20,479 bases of DNA from Opitutales bacterium (GTDB lineage: Bacteria > Verrucomicrobiota > Verrucomicrobiia > Opitutales > Oceanipulchritudinaceae). The position numbers and the translations under genes were made by a program. The notes under the pieces are model-generated. The model saw only the letters and a list, made by a program, of their open reading frames with translations. It ran no database searches and had not been told where the DNA came from. This document shows, piece after piece, positions 1 through 7,468 of this stretch. Numbering within the stretch: the stretch's first letter is position 1; each line of letters opens with the position of its first letter. The stretch is taken from the NCBI GenBank assembly GCA_007123395.1, contig SKLD01000486.1, positions 1 through 20,479 of the forward strand, in the 5' to 3' direction.

Positions 1-591
1 CTGCTCATCACAACATGGGGCGACGGCGGGCACCACCAGCCCTATGCCGCCACCCTGCCCGCCCTCGCCCACGGCGCAGGCCTCGCATGGAATCCGGGGG
101 CGGATCCTGCTGCGGGCGTGAACCGCTTCCTGCGGGGGCTCTTTTCGGGAAGCTCCGCCGACCGCGCCGCCGAAGCGCTCGTCGCACTCGGCGAGATTGC
201 AGGCCGCTTCCGGCACCAAACCCGCAACGGCAGCCCGCTCGACAAGGTGCTTTTTGCCGACGCCGGAGAACTGCCGCGCCACGTTGATCCCCTCGGCACT
301 GACGAACTGGAGGAAGCCGCCGAAGCCTTGCGGGACATAGCGTCCGCCCTTGCCGAAGCCTCACCGCGCGTACCGGGCTACGGCGCGGATGTCGCCGCCG
401 CCCTCCTCGCCTTCGCCGCCGACCGGGCGCGCGCGTGGAAAGCCGGACGCGTCAACCTCGACGCCCCCGCCCTGCGCGCCCGCCTCAACCGCCTCATCGG
501 GCGCCACGAGGAAGCATGGCTCCAAACCAGCCGCGTCGGCGGCCTGCACGAGAGCAGCACCCGCCTGCGCAAAGTGCTCGATGCGATTTGA
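1..591 (+). CDS. Glycoside hydrolase family 20 (beta-N-acetylhexosaminidase-like), C-terminal part
   Basis: The reading frame is open from the first base and stops at 589-591, giving the last 196 residues of a protein that begins outside the window. It opens with LITTWGDGGHHQPYAATLPA, which resembles the late catalytic-barrel segment of bacterial GH20 exo-beta-N-acetylhexosaminidases (usual form TxWGDDGxE followed by a Pro-rich stretch and an Ala-rich helix). The rest is a helical C-terminal region ending in LWxxxRxGGLxESxxRL-like sequence, also seen at the end of these enzymes. Such enzymes release terminal GlcNAc or GalNAc from glycans. The catalytic Asp-Glu pair would lie upstream and cannot be seen. 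It is convergent with the lipid genes at 761 and appears unrelated to them. The family call rests on one motif and overall shape. Confidence 0.7.
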   Translation: MLITTWGDGGHHQPYAATLPALAHGAGLAWNPGADPAAGVNRFLRGLFSGSSADRAAEALVALGEIAGRFRHQTRNGSPLDKVLFADAGELPRHVDPLGTDELEEAAEALRDIASALAEASPRVPGYGADVAAALLAFAADRARAWKAGRVNLDAPALRARLNRLIGRHEEAWLQTSRVGGLHESSTRLRKVLDAI

Positions 592-760
592 CCGGGCAGA
601 AGTCAGCGCAAAACCTTCGGCGCGGGACCCCGGAGGTTGCCATTCTTCCTTCGGCTGACCCCTGCCTTTGATCCCCAGCGCCGTGAGAGCTACTGTGGCG
701 GCAAGCCCCCGCCAGCGCGATTTCGGCGACGGACAGCCGCCATTACCGGAATGCCGCCGC

Positions 761-1081
761 TCAGTCGCCTTCCGGCTTCACCGCCAAGGGGCGCAGCGTG
801 AATTGGTCTTCGCCGTCGCGGTTGTACTCGTGCAGTTGCGTGCGCTGCACGTCGGCGAGGGCGAAGAGGCGGGGCAGTGCGGCGGCCTCGACACCGTGAA
901 GAATGAGCATGGGCTCTTTGTCCGCAAACTCGACGCGGGCATGGAGCGAATTGATGCCCAAGCTGGCCGCGAGGTAGCCGCCGAGACGCTCGGCCAGCTC
1001 CTGAAGTTGCGGGCTACGGGGATCGACCTTGGCTTTGTCGACAAGCGAGTAAAGCGGCAGGGCGTAGCTGCGCGGCTCCAT
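761..1081 (-). CDS. Small conserved-looking protein of unknown function, coupled to fabB
   Basis: Encodes 106 residues starting MEPRSYALPLYSL. The start ATG at 1081 shares one base with the fabB stop (TGATG), so it is very likely translated by ribosomes finishing fabB. I do not recognise the family. The protein is soluble, with no signal peptide or membrane helix. It has a helical N-terminal half (QLQELAERLGGYLAASLG) followed by beta-strand-like stretches (HARVEF, MLILHG, TLRPLAV), and ends in a charged tail. Position at the end of a fabA-fabB operon suggests a role tied to fatty acid synthesis, but that is guilt by association only. The coupled start and the clean termination make it a likely real gene. 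Confidence 0.7.
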   Translation of the reverse strand: MEPRSYALPLYSLVDKAKVDPRSPQLQELAERLGGYLAASLGINSLHARVEFADKEPMLILHGVEAAALPRLFALADVQRTQLHEYNRDGEDQFTLRPLAVKPEGD

Positions 1082-2301
1082 CAGACGGTCCGCAGGACAA
1101 GTGAGGCGTTGGTGCCGCCGAAGCCGAAGTTGTTGGTGAGGACCGTGCGCGGGGCCGCTTCCCGCACTTCGCGGATAATGGGATAGCCTTCCGCCTCGGG
1201 ATCGAGTTCCTCGATGTGCGCGCTGGCGGCGAGGAAGCCGTGCCGCATCATGAGGAGGCAGTAGATCACCTCCTGCACCCCTGTCGCCCCGAGGCTGTGG
1301 CCGGTGAGCGACTTTGTGGAAGAGACCGGCGGAACGTCCTGCCCGAAAACTTCGCGCAGGGCCTTGAGTTCGACGATATCGCCGGCGGGCGTACTTGTGC
1401 CGTGTGCGTTCACGTAGTCGACCTTGGTGTCGACTGTCTCCATGGCCATGCGCATGCAACGCACCGCGCCCTCCCCGCTTGGCGCAACCATGTCGGCACC
1501 GTCGGAATTGGCCCCGTAGCCCACGATCTCAGCGAGGATGTCGGCACCGCGCGCCTTGGCGCGCTCATATTCCTCGAGCACTACCATGCCGCCGCCGCCG
1601 CCCGCGACAAAGCCGTCGCGCTTGGCGTCGAAGGGGCGGCTCGCCGTCGCCGGGGTGTCGTTGAAGTCACTCGAGAGCGCGCCCATGGCGTCGAAAAAGA
1701 GGGTCAGTTCGGTCGTTTCCTCCTCCCCGCCGCCCGCGAAGATGACGTCCTGCTTGCCCCACGCGATCTGCTCGTAGGCCGCGCCGATGCAGTGCGTGCT
1801 TGTGGAGCAAGCGCTCGTCACGGTGTAGTTGAGGCCCTTGATGTGAAAGGCCGTGGCGAGGTTGGCCGCCACCGTGCTCGACATGATGCGCGGCACCCGA
1901 AAGGCACCGACACGCCGGATTCCCTTTTCGCGGAGAAGGTCGATGCCCTCGCGCTGATTGAGGGGCGACCCGCCGCCGCTGCCCGCGATGATGCCGGTGC
2001 GCGGATTAGAGACGTCGTCCTCGCCGAGACCGCTCTGTTCGAGCGCCTCGCGCATGGATACATACGCCCACATGGCGGCGTCGCCCATGAAGCGGGCGAG
2101 CTTGCGGTCGATGGACTGGATGAGGGCGTCGCGGTCGCGCACACTGCCCGCCACTTGGCTGCGGAGCCCGCGCTCGACGTAGTCGTCGTTGCGGATGATG
2201 CCCGAGCGGGTGTGATGCAGCGAATCGAGGACCGCCTCCTTGGAATTGCCGAGGCAGGAAACGATGCCCGCTCCGGTGATAACGACTCGTCTGGGATTCA
2301 T
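1081..2301 (-). CDS. fabB: Beta-ketoacyl-ACP synthase I
   Basis: 406 residues, the same length as E. coli FabB. It condenses malonyl-ACP with acyl-ACP in the cytoplasm and, in FabA/FabB organisms, elongates the cis-3-decenoyl intermediate toward unsaturated fatty acids. The nucleophile is Cys165 (SACSTSTHCIG), with His300 (NAHGTSTP), Lys330 and His335 (TGHSLGATG); all sit two residues later than in E. coli. The FabB-type stretch AGSGGGSP and the C-terminal NNFGFGGTNAS are present. The start at 2301 gives MNPRRVVITGAGIVS, matching the family start; an in-frame extension to 2433 would add a low-complexity Ser-Pro tail read from a hexamer repeat and is rejected. There is no Shine-Dalgarno sequence; a pyrimidine-rich leader precedes the start. 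It lies 55 bases after fabA and overlaps the next gene by one base. Confidence 0.95.
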   Translation of the reverse strand: MNPRRVVITGAGIVSCLGNSKEAVLDSLHHTRSGIIRNDDYVERGLRSQVAGSVRDRDALIQSIDRKLARFMGDAAMWAYVSMREALEQSGLGEDDVSNPRTGIIAGSGGGSPLNQREGIDLLREKGIRRVGAFRVPRIMSSTVAANLATAFHIKGLNYTVTSACSTSTHCIGAAYEQIAWGKQDVIFAGGGEEETTELTLFFDAMGALSSDFNDTPATASRPFDAKRDGFVAGGGGGMVVLEEYERAKARGADILAEIVGYGANSDGADMVAPSGEGAVRCMRMAMETVDTKVDYVNAHGTSTPAGDIVELKALREVFGQDVPPVSSTKSLTGHSLGATGVQEVIYCLLMMRHGFLAASAHIEELDPEAEGYPIIREVREAAPRTVLTNNFGFGGTNASLVLRTV

Positions 2302-2314
2302 GGGAATGGAAGTG

Positions 2315-2350
2315 GAAGAGGGAGAGGGAGAGGGAGAGGGAGAGGAAGAG
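2315..2350. repeat. Hexanucleotide tandem repeat between fabA and fabB
   Basis: Four perfect GGAGAG units (2321-2344 on the + strand) are flanked on each side by a GAAGAG variant, giving six hexamers. On the coding (-) strand this is a CTCTCC pyrimidine tract ending about 13 bases before the fabB ATG, filling most of the 55-base fabA-fabB gap. Length changes by slippage would alter spacing in steps of six bases. Confidence 0.9.
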
Positions 2351-2356
2351 GGCAGT

Positions 2357-2860
2357 TCAGGTGAAGAGCCCGACACGCAAGCCGGAGGCCGTGTAGATCT
2401 CCTTTTCGTCGGCGAAGACACGCCCGTCCGCAATGGCCATCTTCAGGCGGCCCGAGAGCACACGCTTTATATCGAGTTGATAGGTGACGCGCTTGTTGTC
2501 GGGAAGAATCTGTCCGACAAACTTCACCTCGCCGACGCCGAGGGCACGCCCCTTGCCGAGGTGACCAGACCATGTGAGGAAGAAACCGACGAGCTGCCAG
2601 AGCGCGTCGAGTCCAAGGCAGCCCGGCATCACGGGATCATCACGGAAATGGCATTGGAAAAACCATAGGTCGGGCCGAACCGCCAACTCGGCGGAGGCCG
2701 AGCCCTTGCCATGGGCACCGTCGTCACCCGCGATGTGGCTGATGCGGTCGAACATCAACATGTTCGGCAGAGGAAGCCGCGCGTGGCCCGGCTCGAAAAG
2801 CCTGCCCTCGCCGCAAAGGATGAGTTCGTCCCGTTCGTAACTGGATTTTCGTTCGATCAT
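2357..2860 (-). CDS. fabA: 3-hydroxydecanoyl-ACP dehydratase/isomerase
   Basis: 167 residues (E. coli FabA has 172). The bifunctional enzyme dehydrates 3-hydroxydecanoyl-ACP and isomerises trans-2- to cis-3-decenoyl-ACP, the branch point to unsaturated fatty acids. The active-site His71 (CHFRDDPVMPG) and Asp85 (CLGLDALWQLVGF) are both present in the exact FabA context, rather than the FabZ context where Glu replaces Asp. Further family blocks are LPLPNMLMFDRI, GKGRALGVGEVKF and YTASGLRVGLF. The start at 2860 gives MIERKSSYERDELI, aligned with the E. coli N-terminus. No Shine-Dalgarno sequence is visible. It is the first gene of a fabA-fabB-small ORF unit; the 177-base gap to the upstream barrel protein gene probably holds the promoter. 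Confidence 0.96.
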   Translation of the reverse strand: MIERKSSYERDELILCGEGRLFEPGHARLPLPNMLMFDRISHIAGDDGAHGKGSASAELAVRPDLWFFQCHFRDDPVMPGCLGLDALWQLVGFFLTWSGHLGKGRALGVGEVKFVGQILPDNKRVTYQLDIKRVLSGRLKMAIADGRVFADEKEIYTASGLRVGLFT

Positions 2861-3037
2861 TGGATTCTACGGTTGTCGCATTCCGCCTACGGTCCCGCCT
2901 GACGGAACCCGCCGGTGCGCCATCACATGACTGCCGTCCCCGCTAAAAAGCATAAAATGCGAAACGCAAGGCAACGGACCGCTACCGCTCCCTACAAGGA
3001 TATTCTACCGTTTCCCCTCGCGGCCACCAGGGAACGC

Positions 3038-4252
3038 TCAGAAGCGGATGCCGAAACCCGCGTTGACGTAGATCATTGAGTCAAGGTCAACCTCGACAGT
3101 CCGGTCATCCTGCCCGCGGTGGGTGTGATCGCCGCCCGCGCCCTGATACTGCACCGAGCTGAAAAAACGCACCCGCTCGTTGATGCGGTAGGAAGCGCCG
3201 GCGTCGACATAGCCCGCGTAGAAGAACTCTTTGTCCGCCGTGATGACTCGTTCGCGCTGCGGAATGAAGAGAACTTCCTCGATCTCCATCGTTTCAAAGA
3301 CTGAAAACTTAGAGGAGTACAGCCCTGCGGCTACCCCCGCCCCGAAGTTCAGACTCATCCGGCCGAAGAGGTCCATGTCGTAGGTCGGTCCCATCCGCAG
3401 GGAAACGATGGAGGAACGGAAGTCGACGGAAGAACGCACCGTTGCATCGTCTTCCATCACAAACTGGCGGGATTCGCCTTCCTCCGGCGACCAGTTGATC
3501 AGGAGCGAGTCATCGGCCCGTATCCTCGTGCCGGAGTAGGCCTGCCCTTCCTCCGGAAAGTCCGGAAGCGATCCGATGAGGCGGAAAATGTCTTCCGCCA
3601 CGCGAAGATCCGCTTGGATCGATTCGTCAAAGGAAGAATCAAAACCGTTGAACCCAAAACCCACTTGCAAAGCGAACCGAGTCGACGTGTCGATAAAGCG
3701 CCGGTAGCGCATTTCCCAACCAGCCGAACCGCTGCTGTCAACTTCATGGGCGAAACGAGCTTCGGACGGGCTCGCCGCAAAACGACTGAAGGCAACTCCA
3801 GTCCCGCCGTCACCGAGGTCGCGCAGTTGCTCCGCACTGAAAAAGGCGAAATTCGCCGAAACCTCGTCCATCGTGGGAACCGACTCCAACTGCCCTTCGC
3901 CCCCAATTACCTCGCGGCCCTCATAGTCCTGCCGGATCACTCCGTCATCATACTGCAAACGGCGCTCGACCCCGATAAGAAGGTTCGTCTCCGACTGATC
4001 CACGATGTTGAACGGGATCTCACCAAGCCCGCGCACCGAGATATCCGGCGAAAGAAGGTAGCGCGTGCCGATCTCGATCTCGTTCTTCCGCGGCGGCGGA
4101 GGTGGACGCTCGAAGCGAACGGGCCGCAATGGCTCCTCGGCCTCAGCCGGCACAGTCGGTAAATACGCGCCGAAAAGCACAACCATGCCAAGAGCGGCAC
4201 GCCGCGCCGCAGCACCCCATGTTCCCCAAATAAATCGCGGTAACCGGATCAT
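3038..4252 (-). CDS. Putative outer-membrane beta-barrel protein
   Basis: 404 residues from the start at 4252. The N-terminus (MIRLPRFIWG, an RR pair, then a hydrophobic run to about residue 34) looks like a signal peptide with likely cleavage near VPAEA-EE. A Pro run (RPPPPPR) follows, then a long region of alternating polar and aromatic residues. The C-terminus is YVNAGFGIRF, ending in Phe after alternating hydrophobics, the usual outer-membrane barrel signature. I do not recognise a specific family; a porin-like or surface function is only a guess. ATG 4261 is an alternative start three codons upstream, and a TTG at 4375 would extend the frame into an AT-rich, promoter-like region and is unlikely. 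TTGGATGA about 8 bases before 4252 is a weak ribosome-site argument for that start. Confidence 0.75.
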   Translation of the reverse strand: MIRLPRFIWGTWGAAARRAALGMVVLFGAYLPTVPAEAEEPLRPVRFERPPPPPRKNEIEIGTRYLLSPDISVRGLGEIPFNIVDQSETNLLIGVERRLQYDDGVIRQDYEGREVIGGEGQLESVPTMDEVSANFAFFSAEQLRDLGDGGTGVAFSRFAASPSEARFAHEVDSSGSAGWEMRYRRFIDTSTRFALQVGFGFNGFDSSFDESIQADLRVAEDIFRLIGSLPDFPEEGQAYSGTRIRADDSLLINWSPEEGESRQFVMEDDATVRSSVDFRSSIVSLRMGPTYDMDLFGRMSLNFGAGVAAGLYSSKFSVFETMEIEEVLFIPQRERVITADKEFFYAGYVDAGASYRINERVRFFSSVQYQGAGGDHTHRGQDDRTVEVDLDSMIYVNAGFGIRF

Positions 4253-4339
4253 CGACGTCATCCAACGCCGCGCGCAGACCGCTGTCAAATCATCGATGCA
4301 CCCGCATCCCACTGTCTTTGCACCACCTGCACAATGCCC

Positions 4340-4400
4340 ATTTATTAAACTCACAAATAATTTATTTGACGCCAAAGCTAACTCATAATTAAATTATGTT
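4340..4400. promoter_or_regulatory. AT-rich island, probable promoter region for the barrel protein gene
   Basis: This roughly 60-base stretch is strikingly AT-rich (TTTATTAAAC, AAATAATTTATTT, CATAATTAAATTATG) in a GC-rich window and lies 90-150 bases upstream of the barrel protein start. It probably contains the promoter of that gene on the - strand and perhaps one toward the tRNA on the + strand (TTGACG at 4399-4404 has no good -10 partner). I could not fix exact boxes. Confidence 0.3.
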
Positions 4401-4582
4401 GACGCTTTCAGGGCGCGGCATGGATTGCCGTCGCGGAGGGCGAGTTTTCCGCCCGCGCCGGAAGCAAGCACGGCCGCACCCTGCCTTTCCGCAAACTGTT
4501 GCAGGCGGTGGCGCAAGGGCGCTTTCCTGTACTTTTTGCTTGCGGGGAGCACCGGGCATCCTTCCCATCCGTATCTTTCAAC

Positions 4583-4659
4583 GGGGGATTAGCTCAGTTG
4601 GTTAGAGCGCATGCATGACACGCATGAGGTCACTGGTTCAACTCCAGTATCTCCCACCA
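4583..4659 (+). tRNA. tRNA-Val (anticodon GAC)
   Basis: A full cloverleaf can be drawn. The acceptor stem is GGGGGAT (4583-4589) with ATCTCCC (4649-4655), one G-U pair. The D-stem is GCTC/GAGC. The anticodon stem CATGC/GCATG encloses the loop ATGACAC with anticodon GAC at 4617-4619. The variable loop is AGGTC, and the T-stem ACTGG/CCAGT encloses TTCAACT. The discriminator is A and CCA is encoded at 4657-4659. GAC reads GUC and GUU valine codons. It is isolated, with no other tRNA nearby, and is followed by an intrinsic terminator. Confidence 0.93.
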
Positions 4660-4667
4660 TTTTCCGT

Positions 4668-4700
4668 AAGCCCGCGAAACGAAGATTTCCCGGGCTTTTT
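4668..4700 (+). terminator. Rho-independent terminator of the tRNA-Val gene
   Basis: A seven-pair stem AAGCCCG (4668-4674) with CGGGCTT (4691-4697) encloses an inner four-pair GAAA/TTTC helix, followed by a T-run through 4700. It starts nine bases after the tRNA CCA end, the position expected for terminating the tRNA transcript. Confidence 0.85.
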
Positions 4701-5040
4701 CTATCCCGACCCACGCACACTCATCCAACGAAAGCACTGCTTGGCAACGCGCCGTTGTCTGCACGCGGGTAGAATCCACCCGTCTTGCCGCCGGACAGGC
4801 TTGTGAGATCGGTCTTGAGAGATGCGGACAAGGGATTCCGTCAGACGGTATCGAGGCAAAGTTTTCGCTCCCGCGGGAGGCGAGAGAACGAGCCTTCTTG
4901 CAATAGACCAAAGCCAAGCCGTATACCACTGAGCACAAAACAGGTTCCAATGCCCCATCCGCCAGCTTCAGGCCAGTCATTCCCGGGCGGGCCTTTGGCG
5001 CCATGAACTCACGAGTGCCTGACAACGATCTATTTTCAAA
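4701..5040. other. Non-coding gap upstream of the ether-lipid genes
   Basis: 340 bases without a credible gene; the open frames here lack family resemblance and run across neighbouring genes in antisense. It should hold the promoter of the 5041 unit. The best match I see is TTGCAA (4898-4903) and TATACC (4922-4927) with an 18-base spacer, four of six positions each, so weak. The last 15 bases before the ATG are AT-rich (CTATTTTCAAA) with no Shine-Dalgarno sequence. Confidence 0.4.
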
Positions 5041-7440
5041 ATGTCTGAATCCATAGGATCCGCGTATTACCGCGGAAGAACGCTTCTTATCACGGGAGGC
5101 ACCGGATTTGTCGGCCAAGTGCTCCTTGAAGCTCTCCTCCGCACCGCACCCGGCATCCGCCGAATCTACCTCATGATTCGTCCACGTGTCGATCCCGCGG
5201 GGCAGCGGCGTTCCGCTTCGACGGTCTTTGCGGAGGACATCCTGCCGTCCTCCGCCTTCGATTCTTTGCGCGCCTGCCACGGCACCGACTTCAACGACTT
5301 TGTAGGGCAGCGGGTCTTTCCCTTCGAAGGCGATCTCACGCGGGACGAGCTGGCCTTCGATGCCGATTCGCTTCAGCGGATCCGGCGCGAAGTCGATTTG
5401 GTGATCAACAGCGGAGCGCTGGCGATCTTCGACGCACCGCTCGACGAAGCTCTGCAGAGCAACACACTCGGGCCTCAGCGAATTCTGAGTTTTGCGCAAA
5501 GCGCGAAGCTTCGTCCGTTTGTCGCCCATATTTCGACCTGCTACGTGAACAGTCTCGCCGGGCCGGTCTTCGAGACAACCCTTGATACGACAAAGACGCC
5601 CAGCGGCCAGCCTTTCGACGTGGAAGAGGAGATAAAAGCGCTGCGGGAGCGCATTGCCCGCATAAAGAAGAGGCATTCGGGTGACGCGCGGCGCTCCCGG
5701 CTAATCGCCGAGGGGATGCGCTGGGCGCGGCGGCGTGGCTGGAGGGATACGTACACATTCACCAAGGCATTGGGCGAACAGCTCATCGTCCGCCACAAGG
5801 GCAATCATCCCTGCCTGATTTTGCGCCCGTCGATCATCGAGAGCGCACGCCGCACGCCCGCGCCGGGCTGGATCGAGGGCTACCGTATGCTAGATCCGCT
5901 GATCGTCGGTTTCGGCCGGGGTCAGTTGCGCGAGTTTCCAGGTAATCCGGACTCGCTGATTGATGTAATCCCGGTGGATACCGCCGTCAATGCCCTGCTG
6001 GCCGCCATTCCATGGACGCACCACGGCCCGGGCAGCTTCGTCTACCAAGTCGCCACCGGCATGGAAAAGCCCCTGACGCTGCGCGCCATGCACGCGCATG
6101 TGGTTGATTACTTCACAAAAAAACCGCTGCGGCGGTTACGGAATGATTCCGGCGGCCAGAACAGCCGCGCACAACTGCCCAAGCTCACCTTCCCGCCGCT
6201 CAAGACCCTTCTTCGCAAGATCGACTTTCGTTATCTGCTGCCGCTGCGAATACTCGAGGCAATCCTGCGGACCTTGCAGTTCACAAGCCCCGCGCGCCAC
6301 AGCCTCGCTACCCTCAGAGCACGGCGCGTCCGTCTCGAATGGCTTCGAAACACCGCCTCCATCTACGGTCCCTATGCGGAAAGTCAGCCGACTTTCCTTA
6401 CCCACAACCTTCGTCCGATGTGGGAAGCATTGCCGGAAGCGGACCGCCAAAGATGGCCGTTTTTGGTCGGGGATCTCGACTGGGGAAAGTACTTCCAAGA
6501 GATTCACCTCCCCGGAATTGAGCGCTACCTGCTGCGCATGCCGCGGGCATTACAAACGGCAGCGACCGCACGGACACCTCTATCGTCGATCCCCGCGGAA
6601 TCACCCGGCAACACCTCCGCTGCTAACCCGGTTGAGCCCGACGCAAGAGCCGTTTCCGTCGACTGGCGCCGTGCGGAACGATTGCTGACGAGAATTCGCC
6701 AGTGCGGCCCCGACCGAGTCGAGGCTTTCGCCTCGCCGCAATATAAGGAATGCATGCGACGCGTCGGCGCAGGCGTCATACGTTTGATCTGCAAGCGCCG
6801 ACTTTCGCTAAAGCAACTCGGAAGCGAGCACCTCCCCTCGCGCGGCCCGTTCATCCTCATTGCCAACCATAGCAGCCACGTCGATACAGGTGTCCTTCTC
6901 ACCGCACTCGGGCCGCTGGCCGCGACCACCCACCCCACGGCAGCGGCTGATTACTGGTACCGCAGCCGCATAATCGCATGGCTACTCAGTGCCTCTCTCG
7001 GTGCCATCCCGTTCGACCGTTTCGCCCACAGCATTCCCCGCGCGCTGGGACTTCCAGTCGCCGTCCTTCGGTTCGGCCACTCGCTCATATTTTACCCGGA
7101 AGGCTCGCGCAGCGTGGACGGACGGATGCGTCCCTTCAAGAGAACGCTCGGACTGCTCGCGCTCGCATCCGGTGCACCCATACTGCCCGTACATATCAAG
7201 GGGGCGGCGAAAGCGCTCCCGAAGGGCAAAACCATCATCAAAAGCCACCCCGTAAGCGTCCGCTTCGGGCCGCTTCTGCGGGCTGAACCTTACCTACGGC
7301 AGCTCGACCGCAAGAGAATCTCCGACGTTGCCAAAATGATCTGCCGTGATGCGGAAGCCGCCGTCCGCAGCTTGGATGAATCGTCGGTAGACTTAAAAAC
7401 AAGGACGTCGCGAACAGAACACCGGGACGGCTCGACTTGA
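5041..7440 (+). CDS. Fatty acyl-CoA reductase fused to PlsC-type acyltransferase
   Basis: 799 residues with three parts. Residues 8-370 form an extended short-chain dehydrogenase of the alcohol-forming fatty acyl-CoA reductase type: YYRGRTLLITGGTGFVG (cofactor loop), FEGDLT, HISTCYVNS, and catalytic Tyr238/Lys242 in DTYTFTKALGEQL. Residues about 390-500 match the FAR C-terminal (Sterile) domain, with DLDWGKYFQEIHLPGIERYL. After a Pro/Ser-rich linker (510-540), residues 585-780 form a PlsC-type acyltransferase with NHSSHVD (His610, Asp615) and FYPEGSRS (684-691). Predicted chemistry: fatty acyl-CoA (or acyl-ACP) plus NADPH to fatty alcohol, and acyl transfer to a glycerol-type phosphate acceptor. 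The AGPS gene follows after 28 bases, so I infer that it supplies both fatty alcohol and acyl-DHAP for ether lipid synthesis. The acceptor (DHAP, glycerol-3-phosphate or a lysolipid) cannot be read from sequence. A wax-ester-related role is the alternative. Confidence 0.88.
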   Translation: MSESIGSAYYRGRTLLITGGTGFVGQVLLEALLRTAPGIRRIYLMIRPRVDPAGQRRSASTVFAEDILPSSAFDSLRACHGTDFNDFVGQRVFPFEGDLTRDELAFDADSLQRIRREVDLVINSGALAIFDAPLDEALQSNTLGPQRILSFAQSAKLRPFVAHISTCYVNSLAGPVFETTLDTTKTPSGQPFDVEEEIKALRERIARIKKRHSGDARRSRLIAEGMRWARRRGWRDTYTFTKALGEQLIVRHKGNHPCLILRPSIIESARRTPAPGWIEGYRMLDPLIVGFGRGQLREFPGNPDSLIDVIPVDTAVNALLAAIPWTHHGPGSFVYQVATGMEKPLTLRAMHAHVVDYFTKKPLRRLRNDSGGQNSRAQLPKLTFPPLKTLLRKIDFRYLLPLRILEAILRTLQFTSPARHSLATLRARRVRLEWLRNTASIYGPYAESQPTFLTHNLRPMWEALPEADRQRWPFLVGDLDWGKYFQEIHLPGIERYLLRMPRALQTAATARTPLSSIPAESPGNTSAANPVEPDARAVSVDWRRAERLLTRIRQCGPDRVEAFASPQYKECMRRVGAGVIRLICKRRLSLKQLGSEHLPSRGPFILIANHSSHVDTGVLLTALGPLAATTHPTAAADYWYRSRIIAWLLSASLGAIPFDRFAHSIPRALGLPVAVLRFGHSLIFYPEGSRSVDGRMRPFKRTLGLLALASGAPILPVHIKGAAKALPKGKTIIKSHPVSVRFGPLLRAEPYLRQLDRKRISDVAKMICRDAEAAVRSLDESSVDLKTRTSRTEHRDGST

Positions 7441-7468
7441 ACCACCCTTCGTGCCATAACCTCTCGTC

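Noticed and set aside
696..714. Hairpin TGGCGG/CCGCCA between the GH20 and fabB-side genes
   Set aside because: Six-pair stem without a T-run on either strand; too weak to call a terminator.
1216..2364. 382-codon + strand frame opposite fabB
   Set aside because: Antisense shadow of a clearly conserved gene; Arg/His/Ala-rich with no domain.
2302..2433. N-terminal extension of FabB (Ser-Pro repeat)
   Set aside because: It is the hexamer repeat read in frame, overlaps fabA, and FabB homology begins exactly at the ATG at 2301.
4583..5040. tRNA-associated integration site
   Set aside because: I saw no repeat of the tRNA 3' end downstream and no integrase in the window; the ether-lipid genes do not look like an island insertion on this evidence.
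4630..5676. 348-codon - strand frame across the tRNA, terminator and 5' end of the reductase gene
   Set aside because: It overlaps a tRNA and the conserved FAR N-terminus; no family resemblance.
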